Notes under the pieces: model-generated | The model's database searches: none | Seen by the model: only the letters and a program-made list of their open reading frames with translations | Told to the model about the DNA's origin: nothing | Source: Spirochaetales bacterium | Lineage (GTDB): Bacteria > Spirochaetota > Spirochaetia > Treponematales > UBA12059 | Reading direction: 5' to 3' | Assembly: GCA_004525355.1 (NCBI GenBank) | Contig: SPCK01000010.1 | Span: 1 to 16,693 of the forward strand | Length of the DNA: 16,693 nucleotides | Shown here: positions 8,314 to 15,365 of the stretch, one piece after another | Numbering within the stretch: the first letter of the stretch is position 1 | Layout: every line of letters begins with the position of its first letter | Translations under genes and position numbers: made by a program

Positions 8314-9576
8314 TCACTGGACGGCGCGCGGACGCCTGTGCTCTTTCTTGAGGAAGAACCACCAGAACAGGATGGACGCGACCGAATAAAAGATGGCCGT
8401 CAGGGTAAATGAGGGCGTAAAGCCGCGTGCTGCTATGATGGAGCCGGAAATTCGCGCCGATACCATCCATGAACCGGTCCAGTTGAGCATCTTGAGGGCG
8501 TTCATCAGGTACTGTTGATTGGGAGGGACCTTTTCCAACGCGAAATTGTCGGAAATGGGCGTGGACATGTTCATCAGCGTCTGGCGGGCGATGAAGGCCA
8601 GAATCACCAGGGGGAGATAACGCAGTAACGTGAGAACCAGGATGAATGGAACGGAGGCGGCCTGCATCAGGAAGACCGAGCGCGGCTTGCCGAGGCGGCT
8701 TGCGATGGCCGGGCCCGATATCATGCCGAGGAAGGTCCCCACCTGTCCCGCGGCAAAGATGACGCCGATGAACGCGTCTCCAAGCTCGAACTCGTTCTTG
8801 AAGTACAGGTTGAGGTAGGGGATGGTCAGGCCCGCTCCCATGCCGATGAAGAAGCCCGGCGCCAGCAGCTTGGCGTACAATCCCGCGTCTATCGCACCCA
8901 GCGGTCCGCTTATGGCCTTGACCGGTCCGCCGGCAGGCCCTTGAACCCGTGACTCGCGGATGCGCAGGAAGGGCACGAGCGCCGAGGCAACGAACAGCGC
9001 ACCTAGTAGCAGGGCTGCGCGATACGAGAACACTTCGTCGCCGCCGATCTTGAATACCAACTCCTTGAGCGCGCCGCCGAATAACGAGCCAAGGACGCCG
9101 GTACCCATGCCCAAAGCCCCATTCAAGGAAAAAAGGTGTACGCGTTCTTCCGGGTTCGAGTTTTTCATGAAGAAGGGGCCGGCGGCCACTTGGTACAACG
9201 ATGAGAAGGCTCCCGACATGAGTACGCTGGCGGCGATGGGGCCGAAGTCCGACATGACGGCGTGTCCAACGTACGCCAACGCGGTGAACAGTGCTGCGGC
9301 TGAAAGCACGTGGCGCGAATTGGCCCGTGCGACGATGAAACTGGCCGGCAGGGCAACGATGAACGAACCGAATGCGCGCATGGCCAGGATCGCGCCGATA
9401 TCCGCCTCGCCGAAGTCCAGACGCTTCAAGTAGAGATTCAAAAGGAGCTGTACCATGTTGGTACCGACGCCCAGCAAGAAACTGCCCATGAGGAAAAGCC
9501 TGGCATTATGGGTGAAAAGGGAAAATGCGTCGCGATATTCTTTGAACATGACACCGATGAAACGCATGGTCGACAT
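8314..9576 (-). CDS. Major facilitator superfamily transporter
   Basis: This is an inner-membrane secondary transporter of about 420 residues with some 12 hydrophobic segments in two halves. They are split by a charged linker near the middle (RIRESRVQGPAGGPVKAISG). The first half shows a loop typical of the superfamily (GSFIVALPASFIVARANSRHV, between segments 2 and 3). The protein ends in WWFFLKKEHRRPRAVQ. The substrate cannot be told from sequence. The start is unclear because no candidate has a Shine-Dalgarno: ATG at 9576 (used here), ATG at 9567, ATG at 9549 (MFKEYRDAF), or TTG at 9603. A CATACT box lies immediately before 9576 and would suit a near-leaderless start at 9567. The gene diverges from the sensor kinase and converges on the chemoreceptor. 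Confidence 0.87.
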   Translation of the reverse strand: MSTMRFIGVMFKEYRDAFSLFTHNARLFLMGSFLLGVGTNMVQLLLNLYLKRLDFGEADIGAILAMRAFGSFIVALPASFIVARANSRHVLSAAALFTALAYVGHAVMSDFGPIAASVLMSGAFSSLYQVAAGPFFMKNSNPEERVHLFSLNGALGMGTGVLGSLFGGALKELVFKIGGDEVFSYRAALLLGALFVASALVPFLRIRESRVQGPAGGPVKAISGPLGAIDAGLYAKLLAPGFFIGMGAGLTIPYLNLYFKNEFELGDAFIGVIFAAGQVGTFLGMISGPAIASRLGKPRSVFLMQAASVPFILVLTLLRYLPLVILAFIARQTLMNMSTPISDNFALEKVPPNQQYLMNALKMLNWTGSWMVSARISGSIIAARGFTPSFTLTAIFYSVASILFWWFFLKKEHRRPRAVQ

Positions 9577-9655
9577 AGTATGCGGGGCCCCAATTATGGG
9601 CAAGTGCCGAAAGCGCCCCTTCCCTGTAGCCCTCGCATGAAGGCCGATGAATTGA

Positions 9656-9692
9656 ATGGCATATTCCCGGGCAAGGGCCTATAATTGGCGCG
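9656..9692 (+). promoter_or_regulatory. Promoter for the sensor kinase gene
   Basis: A perfect TATAAT is at 9680-9685. The best -35 match is ATGGCA at 9656-9661 (4 of 6 to TTGACA) with an 18-base spacer. The expected transcription start is about 9691-9693, exactly at an in-frame GTG (9692), so the message may be leaderless or have a ~36-base leader to ATG 9728. It also argues against translation starting upstream at 9656. Confidence 0.6.
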
Positions 9693-9727
9693 TGGGACCA
9701 GAACCTGCAGGCGATAGCTCAGCGGTA

Positions 9728-11659
9728 ATGATGAAAGCCTCACGAACGCTGTCAAGGAAGTGGCCAATCGCCATCTCCATTACGATAATTGTCGTCGGCC
9801 TGACATTGAGCACGCTGCTATATCTGCGTGTAGAAGCTATATGGCAGGATACCCAGGATGAAGCCTTTCGTTTCGACGCCTTGCATCTGGCCAACCTCGT
9901 CCTGACGAACGTGCGAAACTGTTTCGACCACATCGACTCGCTCAAGGCATTCTATGAAAACTCCGAATACGTCAGCGACCTGGAATTTCAACATTTTACA
10001 CATCCGTGGTTTGAGAAACACGAGTTTGAGATCCTCGCCTTCCTGGATCAGGCGTTACCAAGCGCAGGCAACGAACCGCTTGTACCTCGCTTGGTCAGGC
10101 CGGATGACGAGCAGACGCGTTTCCAGGTGGAGCAACTGATCGCCTCTCCTGAATTCAATGAATTAACGCAACAGGCGATGGATACCGGGCAGCTGGTCAT
10201 GAGCGGGTTCATCTCCGGTTCGGGAGTGGTTCGCGGGCCCGGCGTACTGCTGTGCACTGCCTTGGCCGATCCTGACGGTGACGGGACCCAGTCCAGCTTT
10301 GCCATCGCGTTCCTGTCCGTGGAGGAAGTCGTCGGCTCCAGCCTCCATGACTCGATGTCACAGGGAATCGAGGTCAGGTTGCGGGACGCGGCTGATCCGG
10401 ACTCGGCCCCCGGCTTTTCCTACCCAACTCCTTCTTTTCAGGACGCTGACGGGGATTATCCCTTGTTCATGAGCGTTGCGCGCCTGGCTGGGCGGGAATG
10501 GCTATTTGAAGCTCAACCCGGGCAAGATTATTTGCAGCCAGGCGAACAGGATTCGCTCCTGATACTGATCGCCTGCATTATCGCATCGATTTCCTTTGGG
10601 CTGCTTCTGGGTATCCTGCTGGACGGCAAACGTAGGCTCGAGGCCCTGACGGTTGCCAAGAGCGAGGAATACGAACGGTTTTTCATAGCCAGCCAGGATC
10701 TGTTTGCCATCTTGGACGGCGAGGGACATTTCATGAAGCTGAATCCTCATTGGGAGGCGGTACTTGGAATACCCCCGGCGCAACTGGCGGGCGTTAGTCT
10801 CAGCGACCTGGCGCATCCACACGACCGGGAAGCCACTGAACAATTCCTGCAGGATGTCCATTCCGGAAACCGGATTTCCAGTTTCACCAATCGATGCCTG
10901 AGCGCCTCCGGGACGTATCGGCTCATTGAATGGCGTTCGGCCATGTCCCCGGACGACCAGACAATTTTCGTCGCGGCGGACGATATAACCGAACGGCAGG
11001 CGATGGAGCGAGAACTCCGGGATTCTCTTAACGAGAAGGACGTGCTCCTCAGGGAGGTCCATCATCGAGTCAAGAACAACATGCAGATCATATCGAGTCT
11101 GCTGGACCTCCAGGCGGACAATGACCATGTCGAGGAGTTCTCCGCCGCCGTTCGGGAGGCGCAGGGTCGTATTAGATCGATGGCCACCATCCACGAGCAG
11201 CTCTACGAACAGGGCAACTTCAGCGCGATCGATCTGGCGCGTTATGCCCGGGAAATCGCCTCGGCCCTGACCAGGGACTTTGCCCGGGGGCCGGTACGCC
11301 TGACCGTGGATGTACAGGACGTACTGTTGCCCCTGGATACGGCAATACCCTGTGGGTTGATAATCAATGAACTGGTTACGAACTCATTGAAGTATGGGGT
11401 CAGGATAGACGGATCCGTGAGCATTGGCATCAGCGCGATGCGGCGCGACGGTTATTGTACCTTGGTTGTTGAAGATGATGGCCCCGGCCTGCCAGCCGGC
11501 ATATTCGACAGTCCAGATTCGAGGTCTACACTTGGCATCAGCCTGATCACCACACTCGCCGAACAAGTGGGCGGAACCGTTTCAGCGCCACAAGGGCTGG
11601 GCGCCCGCGTTGAATTGACATTTCCAATGACCGATGGTGCGAATTCAGCCGGTTCCTGA
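9728..11659 (+). CDS. Membrane sensor histidine kinase: CHASE, PAS, HisKA_2, HATPase
   Basis: This is a sensor kinase of about 643 residues. Counted from ATG 9728: membrane segment 1 (about 13-34); an extracytoplasmic CHASE-like sensor (about 50-270, with DSLKAFYENSEYVSDLEFQH and SGFISGSGVVRGPGVLL); membrane segment 2 (about 278-300); a PAS domain (about 318-430, EYERFFIASQDLFAILDGEG, then DITERQ). The HisKA_2 dimerisation domain follows, with LREVHHRVKNNMQIISSLLD and the likely phosphorylated His at 445 or 446. The ATPase has an N box NELVTNSLKYG (from 547) and a G box EDDGPGLP (582-589). No receiver or output domain is attached and no response regulator lies in the window, so the partner is unknown. 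Starts: ATG 9728, ATG 9731, or GTG 9692, which would be leaderless; none has a clear Shine-Dalgarno. ATG 9656 lies upstream of the promoter and is unlikely. Confidence 0.92.
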   Translation: MMKASRTLSRKWPIAISITIIVVGLTLSTLLYLRVEAIWQDTQDEAFRFDALHLANLVLTNVRNCFDHIDSLKAFYENSEYVSDLEFQHFTHPWFEKHEFEILAFLDQALPSAGNEPLVPRLVRPDDEQTRFQVEQLIASPEFNELTQQAMDTGQLVMSGFISGSGVVRGPGVLLCTALADPDGDGTQSSFAIAFLSVEEVVGSSLHDSMSQGIEVRLRDAADPDSAPGFSYPTPSFQDADGDYPLFMSVARLAGREWLFEAQPGQDYLQPGEQDSLLILIACIIASISFGLLLGILLDGKRRLEALTVAKSEEYERFFIASQDLFAILDGEGHFMKLNPHWEAVLGIPPAQLAGVSLSDLAHPHDREATEQFLQDVHSGNRISSFTNRCLSASGTYRLIEWRSAMSPDDQTIFVAADDITERQAMERELRDSLNEKDVLLREVHHRVKNNMQIISSLLDLQADNDHVEEFSAAVREAQGRIRSMATIHEQLYEQGNFSAIDLARYAREIASALTRDFARGPVRLTVDVQDVLLPLDTAIPCGLIINELVTNSLKYGVRIDGSVSIGISAMRRDGYCTLVVEDDGPGLPAGIFDSPDSRSTLGISLITTLAEQVGGTVSAPQGLGARVELTFPMTDGANSAGS

Positions 11660-11677
11660 CCGGCGCACATACTTTTT
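11648..11677 (+). terminator. Intrinsic terminator at the end of the sensor kinase gene
   Basis: GCCGGT (11648-11653) pairs perfectly with ACCGGC (11659-11664) around a 5-base loop, and the stem overlaps the stop codon. A TTTTT run at 11673-11677 follows after 8 bases. The distance to the T-run is longer than usual, so efficiency is uncertain. Only 17 bases separate this gene from the convergent udk. Confidence 0.55.
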
Positions 11678-12303
11678 CAGGAATTGACGGGTGAGTTGAG
11701 AATCGTGTTGATGAAGGTAACCAGCACCTGGAGTGCGCTGTCGTTGGCTCCGCCTTCGGGAATGATGATATCGGCGTAATTCTTGGTCGGCTCGATGAAC
11801 TGGAAGTGTCCGGGCCGAACCACGTTCAAGTACTGTTCGATCACGGAGTCCACGGTTCGTCCACGTTCCTTGATGTCGCGCGAAAGGCGTCGTATAAAGC
11901 GGATGTCGTCCGGCGTATCCACGAAAATCTTCAGGTCGATCAGATCCCGCACTCTCTTGTTCGTGAATATCATGATACCTTCGAAGATGATCAGCTTGCG
12001 CGGAGCCACCTTGATAGTCTCTTCCGCGCGGCGGTGATGCACGAAATCGTAGGTAGGCATCTCGACCGGTTCCATCCTCTTGAGCATGGCCAACTGTTCC
12101 CACAGGAGATCGTTGTCGAAAGCTTCGGGATGATCAAAGTTGAAGGCGGTGATATTCGCGTTGGAGATGTATTCCGCCGACTTGTAGTAATTGTCCTGAG
12201 GGATGAACACGAAGTCAGACACCAGCTCGGATATCTTCCTGACGATGGTCGTCTTGCCCGACCCCGAACCACCGCAAATGCCTATGATCTTCGCTTTTGC
12301 CAT
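11677..12303 (-). CDS. udk: Uridine kinase
   Basis: This enzyme phosphorylates uridine (and usually cytidine) to the monophosphate with ATP or GTP in pyrimidine salvage, in the cytoplasm. Starting at ATG 12303 it has 208 residues, the normal family size. Motifs: P-loop GGSGSGKTT (10-18), PQDNYYK near 36, NFDHPEAFD near 55, YDFVHHRR near 86, IFEGIM near 107, and a lid-like [12 protein letters not shown] near 136. The longer open frame would add 23 poorly conserved residues ([10 protein letters not shown]...), and its ATG codons lie upstream of or inside the -10 box. No Shine-Dalgarno precedes the chosen start, but a good promoter abuts it, so translation may be leaderless. The neighbouring radical SAM gene is upstream on the same strand with a 220-base gap, so this gene probably has its own promoter. 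Confidence 0.94.
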   Translation of the reverse strand: MAKAKIIGICGGSGSGKTTIVRKISELVSDFVFIPQDNYYKSAEYISNANITAFNFDHPEAFDNDLLWEQLAMLKRMEPVEMPTYDFVHHRRAEETIKVAPRKLIIFEGIMIFTNKRVRDLIDLKIFVDTPDDIRFIRRLSRDIKERGRTVDSVIEQYLNVVRPGHFQFIEPTKNYADIIIPEGGANDSALQVLVTFINTILNSPVNS

Positions 12304-12339
12304 GGGGGACAGCATAGCACGCGCACGAGGCCTTGTGAA
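12304..12339 (-). promoter_or_regulatory. udk promoter abutting the start codon
   Basis: On the minus strand TTCACA (12339-12334, 5 of 6 to consensus) is followed by exactly 17 bases and TATGCT (12316-12311, 4 of 6). Seven bases (GTCCCCC) then lead to the ATG. The predicted transcription start therefore falls on or next to the start codon, leaving no room for a ribosome binding site. Confidence 0.6.
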
Positions 12340-12371
12340 CGGGGTAGTCGCCAGCTGCGTTGTAGGGCGCA

Positions 12372-12385
12372 TCGCCGGCCGGCGA
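12372..12385. repeat. Perfect 14-base GC palindrome
   Basis: TCGCCGGCCGGCGA reads the same on both strands. It lies in the 220-base gap between the radical SAM gene and udk, about 33 bases upstream of the udk -35 box. It could be a protein binding site or a stem in the radical SAM message; no function is shown. Confidence 0.45.
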
Positions 12386-12400
12386 CCGGGCTCTCCGCTT

Positions 12401-12425
12401 TATCTCCGCGCGAGGCGCGGAGGAT
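12401..12425 (-). terminator. Strong GC hairpin downstream of the radical SAM gene
   Basis: CTCCGCGC (12404-12411) pairs perfectly with GCGCGGAG (12415-12422) around a 3-base loop, and the outer TAT/ATA can extend the stem with one bulge. It stands about 100 bases past the radical SAM stop codon on the minus strand. No T-run follows on either side, so it may be a terminator that works without one, or an mRNA end-stabiliser. Confidence 0.4.
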
Positions 12426-12523
12426 ACCGCGTCGATCCCTTGCGCGCGTTGTCAGAGAAAAATTACCGGTACTGGAAAGCCCTTACGCGGCGCCGGAGGC
12501 TGGGCGGCTGGCGCCGTTTTGGC

Positions 12524-13600
12524 TCAGCTCGCTATCGCCGCGCAGGCGCTCAAGGACGCTACCCATCCGCGTTTGTTCCAGAGGGCGCAGCCGCCCTTGG
12601 TCTCCGTGAGTTCCGCGTGGCGCTCGCGTATAGCCGCAAGGAGCGGCGAATTGAGCGCGTCGCTCAGGCAACGGTCAGCCGCGCTCGTATCGGAAAACGG
12701 AGCGAAGGGGCAGGCTTCCAAGGCTCCCTCCGGCGACAGGTGAATGAAGCCCCGCCCGGCCGCCAGGCAGCCGCCGAAGGCTTCCTCATCCCCGGGCAAA
12801 GCCACGACGGGATAACGCAGGTTCCGGAACGGCTCTTTGGATAGAAGAACGGACTTCTGGCTATCCGTGAGCACGAGGCCATCGGTTCCAGGGGCCGCGG
12901 GCACATATTCCACGATGAAGAGGACGGAGGCGCCCATCTCCTCAAGGTTCTTGAGGAACGGGGAGGAGAGTATCGTGTCCGCGTTTCCGGAGGTGGCCGT
13001 GACGGAAACGCCAAAGAGTGCGCCGCGTGCCTTGAGGGCTTCCATCGATTTGAGCACCCGTTCATGGATGCCCGACCCGCGCCGTTGACTGGTGTGGGAG
13101 GCGTCTCCCTCGATGCTGAACACGGGAACCAGTGATCCCCGGCCAAACAGGTCCATCCAGCCTTCATCCACGAGGAGTCCGTTGGTGAATACGGGGATAA
13201 GGGGTCCCTTGAGCAGGGCCGCTCGCTCGAGGAGACTCCTCCGGAGCAGGGGTTCACCACCGGCCAGCATCAGGACTCCCGTTCCCAATTCCAGGGCTTC
13301 CTCAAACAGCTCCATGAAGCGGTCGTCGGAAAGTTCGGCTGCCACCTCTCCCTGGGGACGCAGAGCCTTGGCGTAACAGCCGACGCAATCCAGATTGCAT
13401 TTGCGCGTTACGCTGGCTATGAGCACCGCGGGCACCGTCTTGCCGGTGGCTGCAGCCCGGGAGCGGCGTCTGGCCTGGGACTCCTGGTAGTACGCCGCCC
13501 TGACGAGGCGCGAAGTCTTTTTTAAATCAAGGGGACGAGAAAAGGCGGCGCTTTTGAATACATTGCTGATTTTTCCATCAAACGCGGTTCGAGGATCCAT
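12524..13600 (-). CDS. Radical SAM protein with SPASM-like cysteine tail
   Basis: This is a radical S-adenosylmethionine enzyme of 358 residues with unknown substrate. The iron-sulphur motif CNLDCVGC puts the three cysteines at 68, 72 and 75 (CX3CX2C). The SAM-binding GGEP follows (LMLAGGEPLLR, near 118), then a typical partial barrel with FTNGLLVDEG. The C-terminal part has further cysteines in GGCLAAGRGFIHLSPEG, EACPF and GGCALW, spaced like the auxiliary cluster (SPASM/twitch) of peptide-modifying and related enzymes. No small peptide gene is seen next to it, so a peptide-maturation role is not supported. The start at 13600 has AAGGAG about 7 bases upstream. A 320-base gap separates it from the nitroreductase, so it probably has its own promoter. 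An odd feature is the Arg-rich segment QARRRSRAAATGK just before the catalytic domain. Confidence 0.88.
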   Translation of the reverse strand: MDPRTAFDGKISNVFKSAAFSRPLDLKKTSRLVRAAYYQESQARRRSRAAATGKTVPAVLIASVTRKCNLDCVGCYAKALRPQGEVAAELSDDRFMELFEEALELGTGVLMLAGGEPLLRRSLLERAALLKGPLIPVFTNGLLVDEGWMDLFGRGSLVPVFSIEGDASHTSQRRGSGIHERVLKSMEALKARGALFGVSVTATSGNADTILSSPFLKNLEEMGASVLFIVEYVPAAPGTDGLVLTDSQKSVLLSKEPFRNLRYPVVALPGDEEAFGGCLAAGRGFIHLSPEGALEACPFAPFSDTSAADRCLSDALNSPLLAAIRERHAELTETKGGCALWNKRGWVASLSACAAIAS

Positions 13601-13629
13601 GAAGGACTCCTTGTCGTTTTACTCGCCGA

Positions 13630-13641
13630 CCCCGTACGGGG
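13630..13641. repeat. Perfect 12-base palindrome upstream of the radical SAM gene
   Basis: CCCCGTACGGGG lies 30 bases upstream of the radical SAM start codon, just ahead of its ribosome binding site on the minus strand. It may be an operator or form a small leader hairpin. Confidence 0.4.
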
Positions 13642-13733
13642 CTCGGATCTCCGGGCCGATGGCGGCCCCGGAACGGCCGGCTGTCCCTCCAGTCAAGGCA
13701 TGGGCAGCGCGTAACCGTGTTGTAGCTATTGAT

Positions 13734-13770
13734 AGGTTGTTGAAATCGTCTGTTGCTATTCCAACAACCT
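13734..13770 (+). repeat. Dispersed repeat, family A copy 2, with perfect 9-base arms
   Basis: AGGTTGTTG (13734-13742) and CAACAACCT (13762-13770) are exact inverted copies around a 19-base loop. The whole unit aligns with 8228-8264 at 30 of 37 columns. The arms are better preserved here than in the other copy. Confidence 0.65.
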
Positions 13771-13813
13771 TCGCTATACTCGCAAACTATTCGGTTTGCA
13801 ACGCTATAGCGAC

Positions 13814-13862
13814 GCTTCGGAAGTGTTGAAACCATCTCCTCCGCGGTTTTTCAACACACTGC
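13814..13862 (+). repeat. Dispersed repeat, family B copy 1, with 9-base inverted arms
   Basis: GTGTTGAAA (13823-13831) and TTTCAACAC (13849-13857) are exact inverted copies, extended by ACC/GGT with a one-base bulge. The left part, 13814-13846, aligns without gaps to 15681-15713 (26 of 33), with shared blocks GCTTCGG, TGTTGAAA and TCCGCGG. The right arm is not kept in the other copy. Confidence 0.6.
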
Positions 13863-13920
13863 TAATATACTTTTTCGAGGCACAGGGATCAAGTTCGATC
13901 ATTCGGGCTCAGCGGGGGCC

Positions 13921-14493
13921 TTAAGATAGCTCGCTCCAGCGGCCAAAGGCCGCTACCTCTTCCTCGGGTTTTCGCTTCCTGGGCGAGGTCTCGCTTTCCT
14001 TTTGCCATTCCTTGAGCAGCCCCCCGTCCGCGGAATTTGGGTCGCCTCGATGGGCGACCACGATAAGGGCAATCAGGACGAGGTCCTTCGGAAGGCCCAA
14101 CGCCGCCTTGGCTTTTTTGGGGTTGTAACCGGCGATGGGGTGGGCCACGAGGCTTTCGGCAGTGGCCTGGGTTATCATGTTCATGGCACACAGCCCCGCG
14201 TCGAACAGAGCGTATTCGCGGCCATCCTCAAGGCGGCAGTCGTCGCATTCGCGCACGGCAACGGCAATGATTAAGGGCGCCCTGGTTGCCCATGCGTTCC
14301 CTTCGCTCAAAGTGTCCTTGAGCGACAAGAGCGTTTCCCCTTCGGCGGCCGTGATGCGCCATGGCTGGTTGTTGTAACACGAGGGAGCCAAGATGCCAGC
14401 CTGTACGATGCGCCGGGCCGCGCCCTCTGGAAGGGCCGCCTCGGACAGGGCCCGCCAGGATCTGCGTCCCGAGATTTCCTTCAGGATTTCCAT
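13921..14493 (-). CDS. Nitroreductase family flavoprotein
   Basis: This is a probable FMN-dependent NAD(P)H oxidoreductase of 190 residues. The N-terminal GRRSWRAL (near 9-16) matches the RRS-R phosphate-binding start of the family. LAPSCYNNQPWRI (near 35-47) is the APS...NQPWR flavin site. The later HPIAGYNPKKAKAALGLP matches the usual 'GY...k..LGLP' block. The physiological substrate is unknown. The start is ATG 14493, chosen because GGAGG sits 7 bases upstream; ATG 14511 and an earlier frame opening at 14526 lack that support. The gene begins 29 bases after the ispH stop, so the two are probably one operon. The C-terminal tail (KESETSPRKRKPEEEVAAFG) is charged and is typical of the clostridial/treponemal subgroup. 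Confidence 0.9.
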   Translation of the reverse strand: MEILKEISGRRSWRALSEAALPEGAARRIVQAGILAPSCYNNQPWRITAAEGETLLSLKDTLSEGNAWATRAPLIIAVAVRECDDCRLEDGREYALFDAGLCAMNMITQATAESLVAHPIAGYNPKKAKAALGLPKDLVLIALIVVAHRGDPNSADGGLLKEWQKESETSPRKRKPEEEVAAFGRWSELS

Positions 14494-14522
14494 GGAATTG
14501 CCTCCATTCATCGTTCTTCCAG

Positions 14523-15362
14523 TCACAATGCGAGAAGTCGGCGCTCCGCGTCGTCCACATCGTCAGCGGGCGTGGACGCACCCGCGGTGAGTCCCACGGT
14601 TTCGTAGGCAGCCAGCTCGATGGGAATTTCGTCAGCCGTCTGTACATGCCAGGCGGGCTTTCCAAGGGAACGGGCGTATTCCGCCAATCTCCTCGTATTG
14701 GCAGAATTCCTGCCTCCAACCACGACTACGGCATCGACCCTGGTGCAGAGACGTTCCAGCGCCACACGTCGATCCCCCGTAGCCTCACAGATTCCACCAC
14801 GATCCGCCAGGTCCGGAAAACGCTCCCGCAGGGCTTCCCGGATGGCGGCGTACTCGTCCTCCGACATGGTCGTCTGCGACACCAGGGCTATCGGCCCGAT
14901 CAGGCCGACCGTACGGGCCTGGTCTGGATTCGATACGATGACCGAGCCGGGTGCGTGGCCGGCCACGCCCAGGGTCTCGCCGTGGCCGCGATCCCCCGCG
15001 ATGACGACAGTATAGCCCCGCCGAGCGAAATCGGCGGCAGCCCGCTGATTGGCCGCTACCTTGGGGCAGGTCGCATCGATGACGCGAACGCCCGCATCTT
15101 TTAATTTATCCAGAGTCTGCGGCGAGGCGCCGTGGGATCGCACGACGACCAGGGAGCCCGGTGGAGCGGCGCTGCCGTCGTCCCCGGGCAGCTCGACGGC
15201 TCCCATGCCTGCCAGCCGGGACGATACCCGTGGGTTGTGCACTATCTGCCCAAGGATGAATACCGGCGTACCGGGATTATTCTGAACGGCTTGTTCTGCC
15301 GCTTGTACCGCCATGCGTACGCCAGGACAAAAACCCAGCGTGTCTGCGCGAATGATCTGCAT
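14523..15362 (-). CDS. ispH: 4-hydroxy-3-methylbut-2-enyl diphosphate reductase
   Basis: This is the last enzyme of the MEP (non-mevalonate) isoprenoid pathway, an iron-sulphur protein that converts HMBPP to IPP and DMAPP. At 279 residues it is a normal single-domain form, without the ribosomal S1 fusion seen in some Firmicutes and related groups. The three cluster cysteines are visible: Cys12 (GFCPGV), Cys99 (DATCPKV) and Cys192 (GGICEAT). Substrate contacts include His42 (VHNPRV), His77 (RSHGAS), His127 and the catalytic Glu129 (GHGETLG, in place of the more usual GHPEVEG). The late SANTRRL and TAGASTP are also present. The start at 15362 gives the expected MQIIRADTLGF opening. It has no Shine-Dalgarno; a TATACT box 6 bases away suggests a leaderless message. 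It is followed by the nitroreductase. Confidence 0.96.
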   Translation of the reverse strand: MQIIRADTLGFCPGVRMAVQAAEQAVQNNPGTPVFILGQIVHNPRVSSRLAGMGAVELPGDDGSAAPPGSLVVVRSHGASPQTLDKLKDAGVRVIDATCPKVAANQRAAADFARRGYTVVIAGDRGHGETLGVAGHAPGSVIVSNPDQARTVGLIGPIALVSQTTMSEDEYAAIREALRERFPDLADRGGICEATGDRRVALERLCTRVDAVVVVGGRNSANTRRLAEYARSLGKPAWHVQTADEIPIELAAYETVGLTAGASTPADDVDDAERRLLAL

Positions 15363-15365
15363 ACG

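Larger units (their letters stand above)
13601..13920. other. 320-base intergenic region rich in inverted repeats
   Basis: No gene is supported here. The one minus-strand frame (13578-13835) has its ATG directly against GGAGGAG with no spacing, runs across the repeats and resembles nothing. The region holds a 12-base palindrome (13630-13641), the family A repeat (13734-13770), a small hairpin with arms GCAAAC/GTTTGC (13782-13787 and 13794-13799), the palindrome CGCTATAGCG (13803-13812) and the family B repeat (13814-13862). It must also contain the radical SAM promoter, which I could not place. Confidence 0.6.

Noticed and set aside
9709..9728. A tRNA-like D-arm string (GCGATAGCTCAGCGGTAA).
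   Set aside because: No matching acceptor stem, anticodon arm or GTTCGA T-arm follows; the sequence runs straight into the sensor kinase coding region.
13578..13835. A minus-strand open frame of 85 codons upstream of the radical SAM gene.
   Set aside because: GGAGGAG touches the ATG with no spacing, the frame runs through inverted repeats, and the peptide resembles no family.
12524..13835. Possible radical SAM peptide-maturation (RiPP) cluster.
   Set aside because: No short precursor-like gene with a ribosome site, no exporter or protease adjoining; neighbours are udk and a nitroreductase.
13734..13862. CRISPR-like array, suggested by repeated TGTTGAAA units.
   Set aside because: Units are inverted, not direct, differ in sequence and spacing, and no cas gene is near.
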